Assembly: GCA_038230335.1 (NCBI GenBank)
Contig: JBBRNL010000005.1
Coordinates: forward strand, 186,001 to 250,000
Length of the DNA: 64,000 nt
Direction of reading: 5' to 3'
Source of the DNA: JBBRDU01 sp038230335
GTDB lineage: Bacteria > Verrucomicrobiota > Verrucomicrobiia > Chthoniobacterales > UBA10450
The notes under the pieces were generated by a model. That model was not told the DNA's origin and did no database searches. It saw nothing but the letters and a program-made list of their open reading frames with translations. Position numbers and translations under genes: made by a program. Within the stretch, counting starts at the first letter, position 1. Each line of letters opens with the position of its first letter. Shown here one piece after another: positions 25,156 through 33,268 of the stretch.

Positions 25156-26742
25156 GTGATTCGCCGGCACGCGGTCTTTATTGCCATTTTCGTAATTGTT
25201 GCGGCCACGCGGTTTTCCCTTCTTTTCCTCTCTCAAACCCATACCCACAGCGATGAAGCGATCATCGGGCTGATGGGCAAACACATTTTGGAAGGACGGC
25301 ATCTTCCTTTCTATATGTATGGCCAAGCTTATAACGCGGGCGCTGCCTGGGAAGCGTATTTGTCAGCCGTTGCTTTCGCGGTCTTTGGAGTCGGCGTCAT
25401 TCCGCTAAAGGCTTGTATCGTTTTTCTCTCTCTCATCTGCCTGTTCTGTTTTTACCGGATGTGTTTTCTTGCCTACGGTCAGCGCACCGCCCTGTTCGCG
25501 ACCGCGGCTTTTTCCCTCGCTCCATCCCTTCTCAAATGGCATTTCCAGGTCAGAGGTTATTCGTGGTATTTCCTTTCTATTCCCGTCTTAACCATTCTTT
25601 TCTTTTCGATCCAAACATCCTTGCGGCCGCGGCGTGACTTGGTGTTTCTCTTTGGTTTGGCCTCGGGATTGAGCATCTGGTCATTGGAGCTTGCCGTCCC
25701 CTTTGTGCTCGCCCTTTGGTTGCTCCTGATTTGCAACGCGAAATGGTCGCTCAGAAATGTCGCAGTCGCCGCTGGAGGGTTGGCTGTTGGTTACGGGCCC
25801 GTCATTGCTTTTAATCTCACGCATCATCTCAGCAATTGGCGAATGGTTGCTGCATATAAGGCGGGCGGGGGACTGGCGTCAGTCGTTCACCCCTCTGCCT
25901 ACGGAGCGATATTCCTCCACGAGATGCCAAAATTTTTCGGCCCGGATACTGTTCTCTGGTATTATCCCGAGACACCGAATTCCGGCTATCTATTCTACGG
26001 GCTTGCTTTGCTGGCCATGATCGTAGCGGTCTGGCCCTTCCTAAAATCGCCTTCGAAAATCGCGCGGGCCCTTCGCGGGGAGCTGGTTGAGACGCCGGAA
26101 GGAAGAGATTTTGTCATGCTGGTCCTAACCCTGGCTTGCTTCATTCCATATTTAGCTGCGCCCTTGGAAACGCCCGGATATTTCTTAGGCGGCTGTTTTT
26201 TTATTGCGGCGCTGACCGGACGAATGCTGGAGCGATCTATCTTCTCTTCCAAGATGACACTCCGGATTGCCGGGAGCGCCATGTTTTGCGCTATTTTATT
26301 AACCGGGCTGGCCGTCGCGGTTGGCGCCGGGAAACGCAATCAGATCGAAACATTGATTTCGTGCGAAAGCGGAAAGGGCTTTTGCATGGCCCGCATTCCT
26401 GCAGGCGATATCGAAAAGGTTGAGTGGTACTTGACTCAACACGGAATCGATTCCGTCTGGACGACGATCTCGTTCGTCTATCCTTTAATTTTCGAGAGCG
26501 CTGAAAAGGTGTCGGCGTCCAATGCGATTTTCAGTTCGGACCGGGAGATTTATCCGAGTGACATAGTCTTGCGCAACCCCAGCCTCAATTTGCGGGCGGC
26601 CTTCGTTCTGGAGAGAGGTTCGTCTTTTCGCCCCAAGGTCGAAGCTTTCTGCGCAAAAGCTGGGGGAGCCGATCCGCTGATTTCTGAATATGGAACCCTG
26701 ACTGTCATTCAGCAGAACGCTCGCTCTACCTCTTCGCCATAG
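25156..26742 (+). CDS. Polytopic membrane protein, PMT/ArnT-like glycosyltransferase candidate
   Basis: The 528-residue product starts at GTG 25156. It has about ten membrane helices and a C-terminal soluble part. The first outer loop holds THTHSDEAIIGLMGKHI, with an acidic pair (DE) right after helix 1, the position of the catalytic acid in ArnT/PMT-type enzymes, followed by LPFYMYGQAYNAGAAWEAYL. The sequence fits glycosyltransferase family 39-like proteins of unknown substrate. It is convergent with the DUF2142 gene. Confidence 0.65.
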   Translation: MIRRHAVFIAIFVIVAATRFSLLFLSQTHTHSDEAIIGLMGKHILEGRHLPFYMYGQAYNAGAAWEAYLSAVAFAVFGVGVIPLKACIVFLSLICLFCFYRMCFLAYGQRTALFATAAFSLAPSLLKWHFQVRGYSWYFLSIPVLTILFFSIQTSLRPRRDLVFLFGLASGLSIWSLELAVPFVLALWLLLICNAKWSLRNVAVAAGGLAVGYGPVIAFNLTHHLSNWRMVAAYKAGGGLASVVHPSAYGAIFLHEMPKFFGPDTVLWYYPETPNSGYLFYGLALLAMIVAVWPFLKSPSKIARALRGELVETPEGRDFVMLVLTLACFIPYLAAPLETPGYFLGGCFFIAALTGRMLERSIFSSKMTLRIAGSAMFCAILLTGLAVAVGAGKRNQIETLISCESGKGFCMARIPAGDIEKVEWYLTQHGIDSVWTTISFVYPLIFESAEKVSASNAIFSSDREIYPSDIVLRNPSLNLRAAFVLERGSSFRPKVEAFCAKAGGADPLISEYGTLTVIQQNARSTSSP

Positions 26743-26796
26743 GGCGGCGGATAAAGGCGGCGTTGCTGGCGAGTGTGCCCGGGTCTGAGCCGTGAA

Positions 26797-28743
26797 CTAA
26801 TTGCACAACGGTTTCACGCCGAAGGCGAGGAATCCGTAGACCGACGCTAGGAACAAGGCCCATACATTTGCCGCCAAGAATCGAGACTGGTGCGGCGTCA
26901 CGGAGTGAAACAAGTAAAACAAGATGGGCAGGAACGGAAAGAGATAGCGGCCTTGCGGCTGAAAGTCCGATGTCCAGGAAAAATAGAAGCAAAGCGCGAC
27001 CATCAGAGGTAGGAAAAGCCAGGTCAGAATGGAGAAAGCGCGGTCGAGCGGCGGCAGTTTGCCGAGTGTCTCGGCGAAGATTCGGCCCAAGAGAACAATC
27101 CAGCCGGCAATCATCAGATAATAAAACCAGGTTCGAGAATAAAACATCATCCAGCCATAGGTTCCAAAAAAGCTGGCCGTCGTCATGGAGAGCCATTTGT
27201 AGCGGAAGAGGACGTCCCGCACGGAGACGCCCTTTTCTTTCATGTTTATAAGGGTGCGTTCTCTACCTGCCTGATTTGAGGGCTTGAAGTCTGGGTCGGC
27301 GAACTTGTCTGCCTGGGCGAGAATGGTCTGTCTCAGATTGCCGCCATTGACCGACTTTTGGTAGGCCAGAAGGCTGAAGCGCAGAATGAAGGGAATAAGA
27401 AGGAGTGGCACGATCCTTAGCGCCACCCGGATCGATTCGGACCTGCTGGGCCGTCCGCAAACAAAGTAGAGGAGCCAAGTCACAAAGAACGCATACACGA
27501 CGAGGTAGTTCGATTTACAGAGGATGGCGAGGCAGCTCAGCAGAACAGAGCAAAGACCGGCGGCGATCGTTCGCGGAGAAAGTTCCGAGTCGAGATATTT
27601 TCTTAAGAAACTTTGTTGAGACGCGACTTGGCCGACGAGCAGACTGGAGATGAAGAGAGCCCAGGCGTCGTTGTTGTACGCTGAAAAAATGTACCAAAGC
27701 TGGGGCGTGAGGAGAAATATCCAAGGTCCGTAGGAATGTCGAAAAAAACGGGCGGACCAAAGAAACAGGATCAGGAGAAGGCTCGCGTTAAAGAAACGCA
27801 GCGTCGTAAAGATATCGGAGAAGAACGGCTGCATGATCAACGCAGCCCTGCCGGCGACGAGATATCCGGCGTCGAGCGAACCTAAATATGTTAACCCATA
27901 ATGGCTGTAGCTGGGGTCAACCCAGGCGCTGGTCAGCGGCGGCGGCAGCCAATGCTCCAGATAATATCGAGCGGACGCGACATGAAGATATTCGTCCGGG
28001 TGGGAATTCGGACGCGCGGCGGCAGCCAGACAGAGAACGAGGCCCGCTATAATCCCGAAACGGGAAAATGGGGTGAGAGCAGCGTTCTCGGGAGAGTGAG
28101 ATGGTGCGGCTGCGTCTCGGAGGATTAGATTTCCGAAGGTGACAATGAAAACGAGAGTGCCCAGGAAGAGAAGAAACGAAATTCCCATGGAGGCTTTCGG
28201 AGGAGAGGGAAGGCCCTGCAATAGATCCGAGATTTGGAGTTCGATTGCACCGACGCTATTCGTATCCAAACGCCAGAAGGAAACGGAATCCGAGGTGCGA
28301 TTCGCTTCTCCCAGGTTATTGCGGCTTCGAACGCGATTTAGTGGAACATCGACTACCTCACCGTTTCCATGCCGGAAGAGTTTGACGTTCGTTATCTCGA
28401 TTCGATTCAGGGATTGATCAGGAAGAAAAGCAGCCTCTTTGTACTCAGACAATGGCAGATCGAAGCGGTAATTGCTGAATGGTCGCCATACATAGGAGGT
28501 CCACTGCGCCGTCTGAAGATGCGTTTCGTTATTTGACTCAGTTTTGACCCAGAGGGCGGCGACGGAAGGGGTGTTTCTCGCCATGGCGGGGGCGGAGCTC
28601 GCCCGAATTTCCACGGTCACGCGATTTAGCCAATTCGTTCGGTGGCGATAGTCGCCAGCGGCCAGCACGGTCGCAGCCACTAAGGCAATGACTATGAGCG
28701 CGATGCTCCGGTTTGACGGATTGCTCAACCTCAGAAGGCTCAT
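26797..28743 (-). CDS. DUF2142-type polytopic membrane protein
   Basis: ATG at 28743 is used; the frame is open to 29001, but that part overlaps the upstream gene and is not membrane-like. The 648-residue protein has an N-terminal helix (SIALIVIALVAATVLA), an external domain of about 130 residues, and then about ten helices. The motif NSHPDEYLHVASARYY after helix 2 and the PPPLTSAWVDPSYS segment match the DUF2142 family, predicted GT-C membrane enzymes often placed in polysaccharide loci. It begins 13 nt after the stop of the upstream ArnT-like gene, so they form an operon. Confidence 0.8.
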   Translation of the reverse strand: MSLLRLSNPSNRSIALIVIALVAATVLAAGDYRHRTNWLNRVTVEIRASSAPAMARNTPSVAALWVKTESNNETHLQTAQWTSYVWRPFSNYRFDLPLSEYKEAAFLPDQSLNRIEITNVKLFRHGNGEVVDVPLNRVRSRNNLGEANRTSDSVSFWRLDTNSVGAIELQISDLLQGLPSPPKASMGISFLLFLGTLVFIVTFGNLILRDAAAPSHSPENAALTPFSRFGIIAGLVLCLAAAARPNSHPDEYLHVASARYYLEHWLPPPLTSAWVDPSYSHYGLTYLGSLDAGYLVAGRAALIMQPFFSDIFTTLRFFNASLLLILFLWSARFFRHSYGPWIFLLTPQLWYIFSAYNNDAWALFISSLLVGQVASQQSFLRKYLDSELSPRTIAAGLCSVLLSCLAILCKSNYLVVYAFFVTWLLYFVCGRPSRSESIRVALRIVPLLLIPFILRFSLLAYQKSVNGGNLRQTILAQADKFADPDFKPSNQAGRERTLINMKEKGVSVRDVLFRYKWLSMTTASFFGTYGWMMFYSRTWFYYLMIAGWIVLLGRIFAETLGKLPPLDRAFSILTWLFLPLMVALCFYFSWTSDFQPQGRYLFPFLPILFYLFHSVTPHQSRFLAANVWALFLASVYGFLAFGVKPLCN

Positions 28744-28756
28744 AATAACGAAAGGA

Positions 28757-30400
28757 TCAAAACAGGTCGCTTCGTTTGAACACCCTGACGTAACTTTTTG
28801 AGCGCGGTGTGACGGCCACCGCTTTTTCGTCCCATCGGTAGATGGTCTGGTCAGGTTGAATCTCGACGAACCCGACAGTGCGAAGGTGCGCGGCGCTGTA
28901 TTTTTCGAACCACTGCAGGATAAATGGATTTGAAGTGGGTCGCGCCAGCCACGACTTGGCCACATCCACGAGAACGACGAACTCCGGTTTGGCCGCCTCA
29001 ATTTGTGCGATCATTTCCTGCTGCATGGTCAGGGCGTAGGCATGCGGCTCCATTAACGGGTAGGTATAGATGTAGCCGGTGGCGGAGTGGCGTCTGCTAT
29101 AAAAATAAATCTCCGGCTCGGAACCCAGGATGGCAATCTGACTCCCGGGTGCAGAATGCTCACGAATGTAACGCGCGATTTCCACGGCCTCGGGAAAGGG
29201 ATTCTCCTGGTAGATAGCACGCGTGGCAACGCTAGGACTGAGCTGGAAAAAAAGAACTCGATGTCGAAACACCGCCTGAGCGGACGCCGCCATCACGACC
29301 ACAACCGGCGCGATGACCCAGGCCCGATTCCATGGGCGGCGCTCAATCTCTCGGAAAACAATCCGGATGCCCGCACCCACGAGAATCCCGATGGATGGGA
29401 GCAGGGGAATGAAATAATGTTCGCGGAAGTAGAGACCTGGACAGGTTGTGGCGAACGATGCCACCGCAAAGCTGGCGATGAAGAAGGTCTTCCGGCGATC
29501 TTCCTCTCGATATAGCACGAGCAGGGATCCAAAGGCCGCGAGCACCCAGATTCCCGGAGCGGCGGCAATAAGAGAGAATAAACCGTGCTGGAGATTTACC
29601 CAGCCACGCGCGATCGGCGTGATCGCGGCATACTGGCTCGCGTAGGAAACCGTCCAGAACCAGAATCGAGAAAAGACGCCGGCGTAAGCTAGGATCGCGC
29701 AGACCAAGGCTAAGGGCGAAAGCACCCCCACCGCGAAAATGCTTAGGTGCGAGAAGCCCCGGCTCAGGGCCCGCGGCAATCGCCGCCATTCGCGATCCAA
29801 CAGAATGAAAGCTCCAAACGCGCTATAAAAGATACCCTGTTGTTTCATCACGAAGGCCATTCCCATGCACAATCCGCTCCAGAAGATGAGAGAGCGGCTC
29901 TCTTTTTCCTGGGAATGGCTAAGCAGCAGAGCGCCCGCCGTTCCAAACAGGGCGACCAGATGGGTGGCGTGTGCAGCCAGTCCGAGAACCGAAGGGGTCA
30001 GGGATAATAGAGCGAAGCAGCCCGCCGCCGTGAGCCCGCAAATCTGTCCAAACAATCGCCGCCCGAGTAAATAGGTCAGCACGATGGTGAGACTGTTTAT
30101 GAGAATGAGTCCGAGGTGGATGCCGCGGGTTGTTTCACCGAACGCCGCCATGATCAAGGCGTAAGCGGCGTAAGTCCCAGGCAGCTTCATGTTGTAGGCG
30201 AGCTGGTAGGGCGGAATTCCCTGCAACATTAATTGCCCGGCGTACGCATATTCGCCTTCGTCTCTCTCAAGGGGGAGATCGATGAGCCGAATCCGCACCA
30301 AGGCGGCGCACGCTAAGATGAGTGTGAGCGCGGCCAACACCCACCATTGGCGAACCAAGTCCCCGGAGGGTTGCGTAGGAGCTTCATCGTCAGGGGACAT
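28757..30400 (-). CDS. Glycosyltransferase family 39-like membrane protein
   Basis: The 547-residue protein has about eleven membrane helices and a C-terminal periplasmic domain. The signature LPLERDEGEYAYAGQLMLQG after helix 1 gives the acidic catalytic motif (RDEGEYAY) typical of ArnT/PMT_2 proteins, followed by GIPPYQLAYNMKLPGTYAAY. These enzymes move a sugar from a polyprenyl carrier onto lipid A, protein or glycan. It is the first gene of a two-gene unit with the DUF2142 protein. Confidence 0.88.
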   Translation of the reverse strand: MSPDDEAPTQPSGDLVRQWWVLAALTLILACAALVRIRLIDLPLERDEGEYAYAGQLMLQGIPPYQLAYNMKLPGTYAAYALIMAAFGETTRGIHLGLILINSLTIVLTYLLGRRLFGQICGLTAAGCFALLSLTPSVLGLAAHATHLVALFGTAGALLLSHSQEKESRSLIFWSGLCMGMAFVMKQQGIFYSAFGAFILLDREWRRLPRALSRGFSHLSIFAVGVLSPLALVCAILAYAGVFSRFWFWTVSYASQYAAITPIARGWVNLQHGLFSLIAAAPGIWVLAAFGSLLVLYREEDRRKTFFIASFAVASFATTCPGLYFREHYFIPLLPSIGILVGAGIRIVFREIERRPWNRAWVIAPVVVVMAASAQAVFRHRVLFFQLSPSVATRAIYQENPFPEAVEIARYIREHSAPGSQIAILGSEPEIYFYSRRHSATGYIYTYPLMEPHAYALTMQQEMIAQIEAAKPEFVVLVDVAKSWLARPTSNPFILQWFEKYSAAHLRTVGFVEIQPDQTIYRWDEKAVAVTPRSKSYVRVFKRSDLF

Positions 30401-30497
30401 TCCAAGAATCCTACGATAATGGGATGCTGAAACGTATCTAAATGGAAGGCGGTGCGCTTCTTATCGAGCCGGAGTTGCCCAAAAAGCCTGAGTTTCA

Positions 30498-30574
30498 GAC
30501 AGGATCCACAAGATTAAGAGGATTGGGCAGAGCCCTCTCGTTTACTGAATCTTGTTAATCCCGTTAATATTGTC
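30498..30574. repeat. Inverted interspersed tract, family G
   Basis: The left half reads GACAGGATCCACAAGATTAA and the right half reads AATCTTGTTAATCCCGTTAA and ends ATATTGTC, so the two arms (30498-30524 and 30548-30574) are inverted versions of one unit. Repeats built from AATCCTGTTAATCTTGTC are widespread in bacterial spacers. It lies between the ArnT-like gene and the exported-protein gene at 30618. Confidence 0.6.
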
Positions 30575-30617
30575 CTGAGTTTTTCTCCGTCTTCGCGGTC
30601 GTGACCTTGCGAACGTC

Positions 30618-31085
30618 TCAACGGGTGGGCGCAGCTGCACCGGACTCCGCGGCTTTTTCCTGCGCCATTAACTGGTCGATCCATTGGCGCAGCTGGGTGC
30701 TGCGCTGCGTCCAGGCGGCGGCGGTTTGGGGCGTCGTTTTTTCGGTCATGACCAGTGACAAGCCATCGCAAATGGCGATCGCAATTTTGTATTGGTCGCG
30801 GTCGGCCAGCCCGGCTTTGCCAAAGCGATCGGAAAAAGAGGCACGTAGCTGGGCCAGTTCTGCCTTGGGCAACGGCGTTTGCGGGGTGTAGGCGCTGAAA
30901 ATCTTGTCGGCATTCGTGCCCAAGAAACTCGCGAGTTCCACTGATGGAGCCGCGGGCGGGGCGGGCGTGGGAGGCGGAACGTAGGCGGCTCTTTTCTTGG
31001 GCTTGCCCGCGAAAGCTTCTGGGGCGGTCAGCGCGAGCGCAGTCATTAACAGGAGACAGGCGAAAAGCCGGGTTGCCGTTTTCAT
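30618..31085 (-). CDS. Small exported protein of unknown function
   Basis: The 155-residue product opens with a signal peptide (MKTATRLFACLLLMTALALT, cleavage near AFAGKP). A Pro-rich linker (PPPTPAPPAAPS) leads to an alpha-helical domain of about 100 residues containing FLGTNADKIFSAYTPQTPLP, IAIAICDGLSLVMTEKTTPQ and LRQWIDQLMAQEK. No family is recognised. It lies about 107 nt downstream of yraN on the same strand and could be the last gene of that run. Confidence 0.75.
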   Translation of the reverse strand: MKTATRLFACLLLMTALALTAPEAFAGKPKKRAAYVPPPTPAPPAAPSVELASFLGTNADKIFSAYTPQTPLPKAELAQLRASFSDRFGKAGLADRDQYKIAIAICDGLSLVMTEKTTPQTAAAWTQRSTQLRQWIDQLMAQEKAAESGAAAPTR

Positions 31086-31192
31086 GAGGACTATTCAATG
31101 CCGAAAAGGGGAGGGCGGGAAGCGAAATGCGGGCCCATTTACAAGACGCGTCGACTGGCCTGAAGAAAAAGGCCCGATATTCCGGCGTGGTA

Positions 31193-31654
31193 TCAATACA
31201 TGTAGGGTTTCGCCAGCTGAAACGCGTCCTGGATCAGTTCGAGTCGCGGCTTCTCAGACTCAGCCAGGATCACTTCCACGACGTCGAAGCGAAAGGGGAT
31301 CTCCGGGTTGTCGAGCATGCGCAGCCAGGTCAGCGCGCCCCGCGAAATGCGCCGTTTCTGGTCGCTATGGATGGAATCCACCGGACGCATCCGGTCCTCG
31401 CTCCGCCGGCTTTTGACTTCGACGAATACGAGGGTCTCTCCATCGCGACAAACAATATCGATTTGCCCGCCGCGCGAGGGCTTGAAATCGCGGTAAAGAA
31501 TCTTGTAACCGTTCCGGCGCAGAAACCGGCCGGCCAGCTTTTCCCCGCGCTGGCCGAGCGCGCGCGTGGGATCAGCGGACGCCGGCGAGCGCGAGAAGCG
31601 GTTGCGCCACCGGCTCGAAAGATCGGCGATGGATCGGACAAGGCCCGTGTTCAT
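31193..31654 (-). CDS. yraN: YraN family protein (UPF0102), predicted endonuclease-like
   Basis: The 153-residue product carries the conserved core GEKLAGRFLRRNGYKIL, GGQIDIVCRDGETLVFVEVKSR with the D...EVK pattern of the restriction-endonuclease-like fold. It overlaps the end of rnhB by 83 nt in another frame; no start codon exists between the rnhB stop and the conserved core, so the overlap looks genuine. The order rplS-rnhB-yraN is common in bacteria. Biochemical role is not established. Confidence 0.9.
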   Translation of the reverse strand: MNTGLVRSIADLSSRWRNRFSRSPASADPTRALGQRGEKLAGRFLRRNGYKILYRDFKPSRGGQIDIVCRDGETLVFVEVKSRRSEDRMRPVDSIHSDQKRRISRGALTWLRMLDNPEIPFRFDVVEVILAESEKPRLELIQDAFQLAKPYMY

Positions 31655-32207
31655 GGAGTTTCGTTAGGTGCAATTCGGTGCCGTAACCTTTGTGCTGACC
31701 GAAGCAATACTCGGGAAACCGCGCACAGAAGTCACGCATCATCATGTCGCGCGTGACCTTGGCGATAACACTGGCAGCGGCGATGCTCAGGCTGATGCAA
31801 TCGCCGTCCACGATCGCGGTTTGAGGAAAGGGGAATGGTGATACGGGCCGTCCGTCGATCAAGGCGTGCTCGGGAGGACCGACCAATTCTTGAATGGCGG
31901 CGCGCATGGCCTTATGCGTCGCGCGCAGGATATTGATCTGATCGATCTCGAGATGATCCACCACGCCCACGGCCCATGTGATTTCCAGGTTAGAGATCAG
32001 CTCCCGGTAAATCTTTTCGCGCAGCTCGGGGGCGAGCTGTTTTGAATCCTTCAATTTGCGATGGCGGAATTTCTCGGGAAGGATGACGGCGGCCGCTACG
32101 ACCGGTCCGGCCAGGGCGCCGCGCCCGGCTTCATCGATACCGGCGATGCGGATAATCCCGATGGCGCGCAGTTTCTTTTCGTAACGAAAACCGCAGCGCC
32201 GATACAT
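31572..32207 (-). CDS. rnhB: Ribonuclease HII
   Basis: RnhB cuts RNA in RNA-DNA hybrids, including single misinserted ribonucleotides. The 211-residue protein shows IAGIDEAGRGALAGPVVAAAV (D25, E26 metal-binding), the ALIDGRP acidic residue and SIAAASVIAKVTRD, all standard for the family. A short N-terminal extension (MYRRCGFRYEKKLRAIG) precedes the fold. It sits between rplS (130 nt upstream) and yraN. Confidence 0.96.
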   Translation of the reverse strand: MYRRCGFRYEKKLRAIGIIRIAGIDEAGRGALAGPVVAAAVILPEKFRHRKLKDSKQLAPELREKIYRELISNLEITWAVGVVDHLEIDQINILRATHKAMRAAIQELVGPPEHALIDGRPVSPFPFPQTAIVDGDCISLSIAAASVIAKVTRDMMMRDFCARFPEYCFGQHKGYGTELHLTKLHEHGPCPIHRRSFEPVAQPLLALAGVR

Positions 32208-32338
32208 CGTTTCCGAAAATACGGAAAAGCGGAAAAGCGGAAAGCTGAAACTATTTCAACGGATGGAAAGATCAGGAAACTATGCCTTTCCTGTCTTCTA
32301 ATTCACTTCCTGGTTCCGGGCTTCCAGGTCGAAGCGGG

Positions 32339-32680
32339 CTATTCGCGGACGGCGGTTGCTTCCTTGCCTTTACGGCCGCGCAGATAATTCAGCTTGGCGC
32401 GACGAGACTTACCGGCCTTCTCGACCTCCACCTTGGCAATGCGCGGGGAATTGATGGGGAAAACGCGTTCTACGCCTTCGCCGTAGGAGATGCGGCGGAC
32501 GGTGAAGGTCTCATTCATGCCGCGGCCTTTCCGGCCGATCACGATGCCTTGGAAGATCTGGATTCTCTCCTTCTCGCCTTCGATCACCTTGGTATGGACA
32601 CGCACGCTGTCGCCCACGGAAAACTTGTTTCCCTCGGTCTTTAGCTGCTCCTTTTCGATCAGGTCAATAATGCGGTTCAT
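32339..32680 (-). CDS. rplS: Ribosomal protein L19
   Basis: The 113-residue product matches bacterial L19: VGDSVRVHTKVIEGEKERIQ, FQGIVIGRKGRGMNETFTVR, GVERVFPINSPRIAKVEV and RRAKLNYLRGRKGK. L19 lies at the 30S-50S interface. A GGAGAACC ribosome-binding site precedes ATG. trmD and rpsP, its usual neighbours, are not here. Downstream are rnhB and yraN. Confidence 0.97.
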   Translation of the reverse strand: MNRIIDLIEKEQLKTEGNKFSVGDSVRVHTKVIEGEKERIQIFQGIVIGRKGRGMNETFTVRRISYGEGVERVFPINSPRIAKVEVEKAGKSRRAKLNYLRGRKGKEATAVRE

Positions 32681-32818
32681 ATGAGGTTCTCCAATGGTGG
32701 CCTTAACGCAGGCTTGCTGAAGCCTTGGAAGGCGATGAGCGAAGCCGGCTTCCGCCAGGCTGGCGGGCCGATATTGTCAATCGGGAGTGACCGAAAATCA
32801 ACCGGAAGATGCAGGCTG

Positions 32819-32929
32819 GGTGGATCGGGCTCTCCGGCGCGATATCAAAAGCAAAAGAGCCAAGGCTCTTAATAAGAGCGGCCTCGCCACTTCGGTGTTG
32901 CCATCGCGCTCGGAGAGCCCGATCCACCA
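32819..32929. repeat. Palindromic interspersed repeat, family C copy 1
   Basis: The outer arms read GGTGGATCGGGCTCTCCGG and, inverted, CGGAGAGCCCGATCCACC, giving an almost perfect inverted repeat of about 25 bp. Inside lies a 7-bp hairpin, AAGAGCC/GGCTCTT with loop AA (32855-32870). A second, more diverged copy occurs at 35956-36068. Confidence 0.75.
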
Positions 32930-32957
32930 CCGGGTGTGCACAGATCGATCCGCCTTT

Positions 32958-32990
32958 TATCTGTGGAAATCCGTGTCAATCTGTGGCTCG
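32958..32990. repeat. Interspersed tract, family F copy 2
   Basis: The tract contains ATCTGTGGAAATCCGTGTC followed by AATCTGTGGCT, a degenerate tandem of the unit ATCTGTGG/ATCCGTGT. It matches in style the tract at 12557-12589. Confidence 0.45.
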
Positions 32991-33004
32991 TTTTTAATCT
33001 CTAC

Positions 33005-33078
33005 GCGCTCGTAGCTCAACTGGATAGAGTGTCGGCCTCCGAAGCCGAAGGTTGTGGGTTCGACCCCCGCCGGGCGCA
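33005..33078 (+). tRNA. tRNA-Arg (anticodon CCG)
   Basis: A 74-nt cloverleaf can be drawn. The acceptor stem is GCGCTCG/CGGGCGC (one G-T pair). The D stem is GCTC/GAGT. The anticodon stem is TCGGC/GCCGA with loop CTCCGAA, giving anticodon CCG for codon CGG. The variable loop is short. The T stem is GTGGG/CCCGC with loop TTCGACC. The discriminator base is A and CCA is not encoded. Confidence 0.95.
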
Positions 33079-33268
33079 GTTTTAAGACGTAAGTGTTGTT
33101 CCTTCACGGAATAATTGAGTCATGCTGCGATGAACATTGAGTCCAGGGAGATCGCTGTGCCAGGAAAGGTATTTCGTGCCTCCACTCCGAGAATCGAGCT
33201 TGCCGCACCATTCTGCAGCCGGATACAATTGGCGTCAAAGTCGGAAAAACGACCCAGGAGTTCGCTAT

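Larger units (their letters stand above)
32681..33004. other. Gene-free spacer between rplS and tRNA-Arg
   Basis: This 324-bp gap holds a palindromic element of family C (32819-32929) and a family F tract (32958-32990). ORFs that cross it are made of repeat sequence and are not supported. The rplS promoter is expected in the part near 32700-32810, but no clear boxes were seen. Confidence 0.6.
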
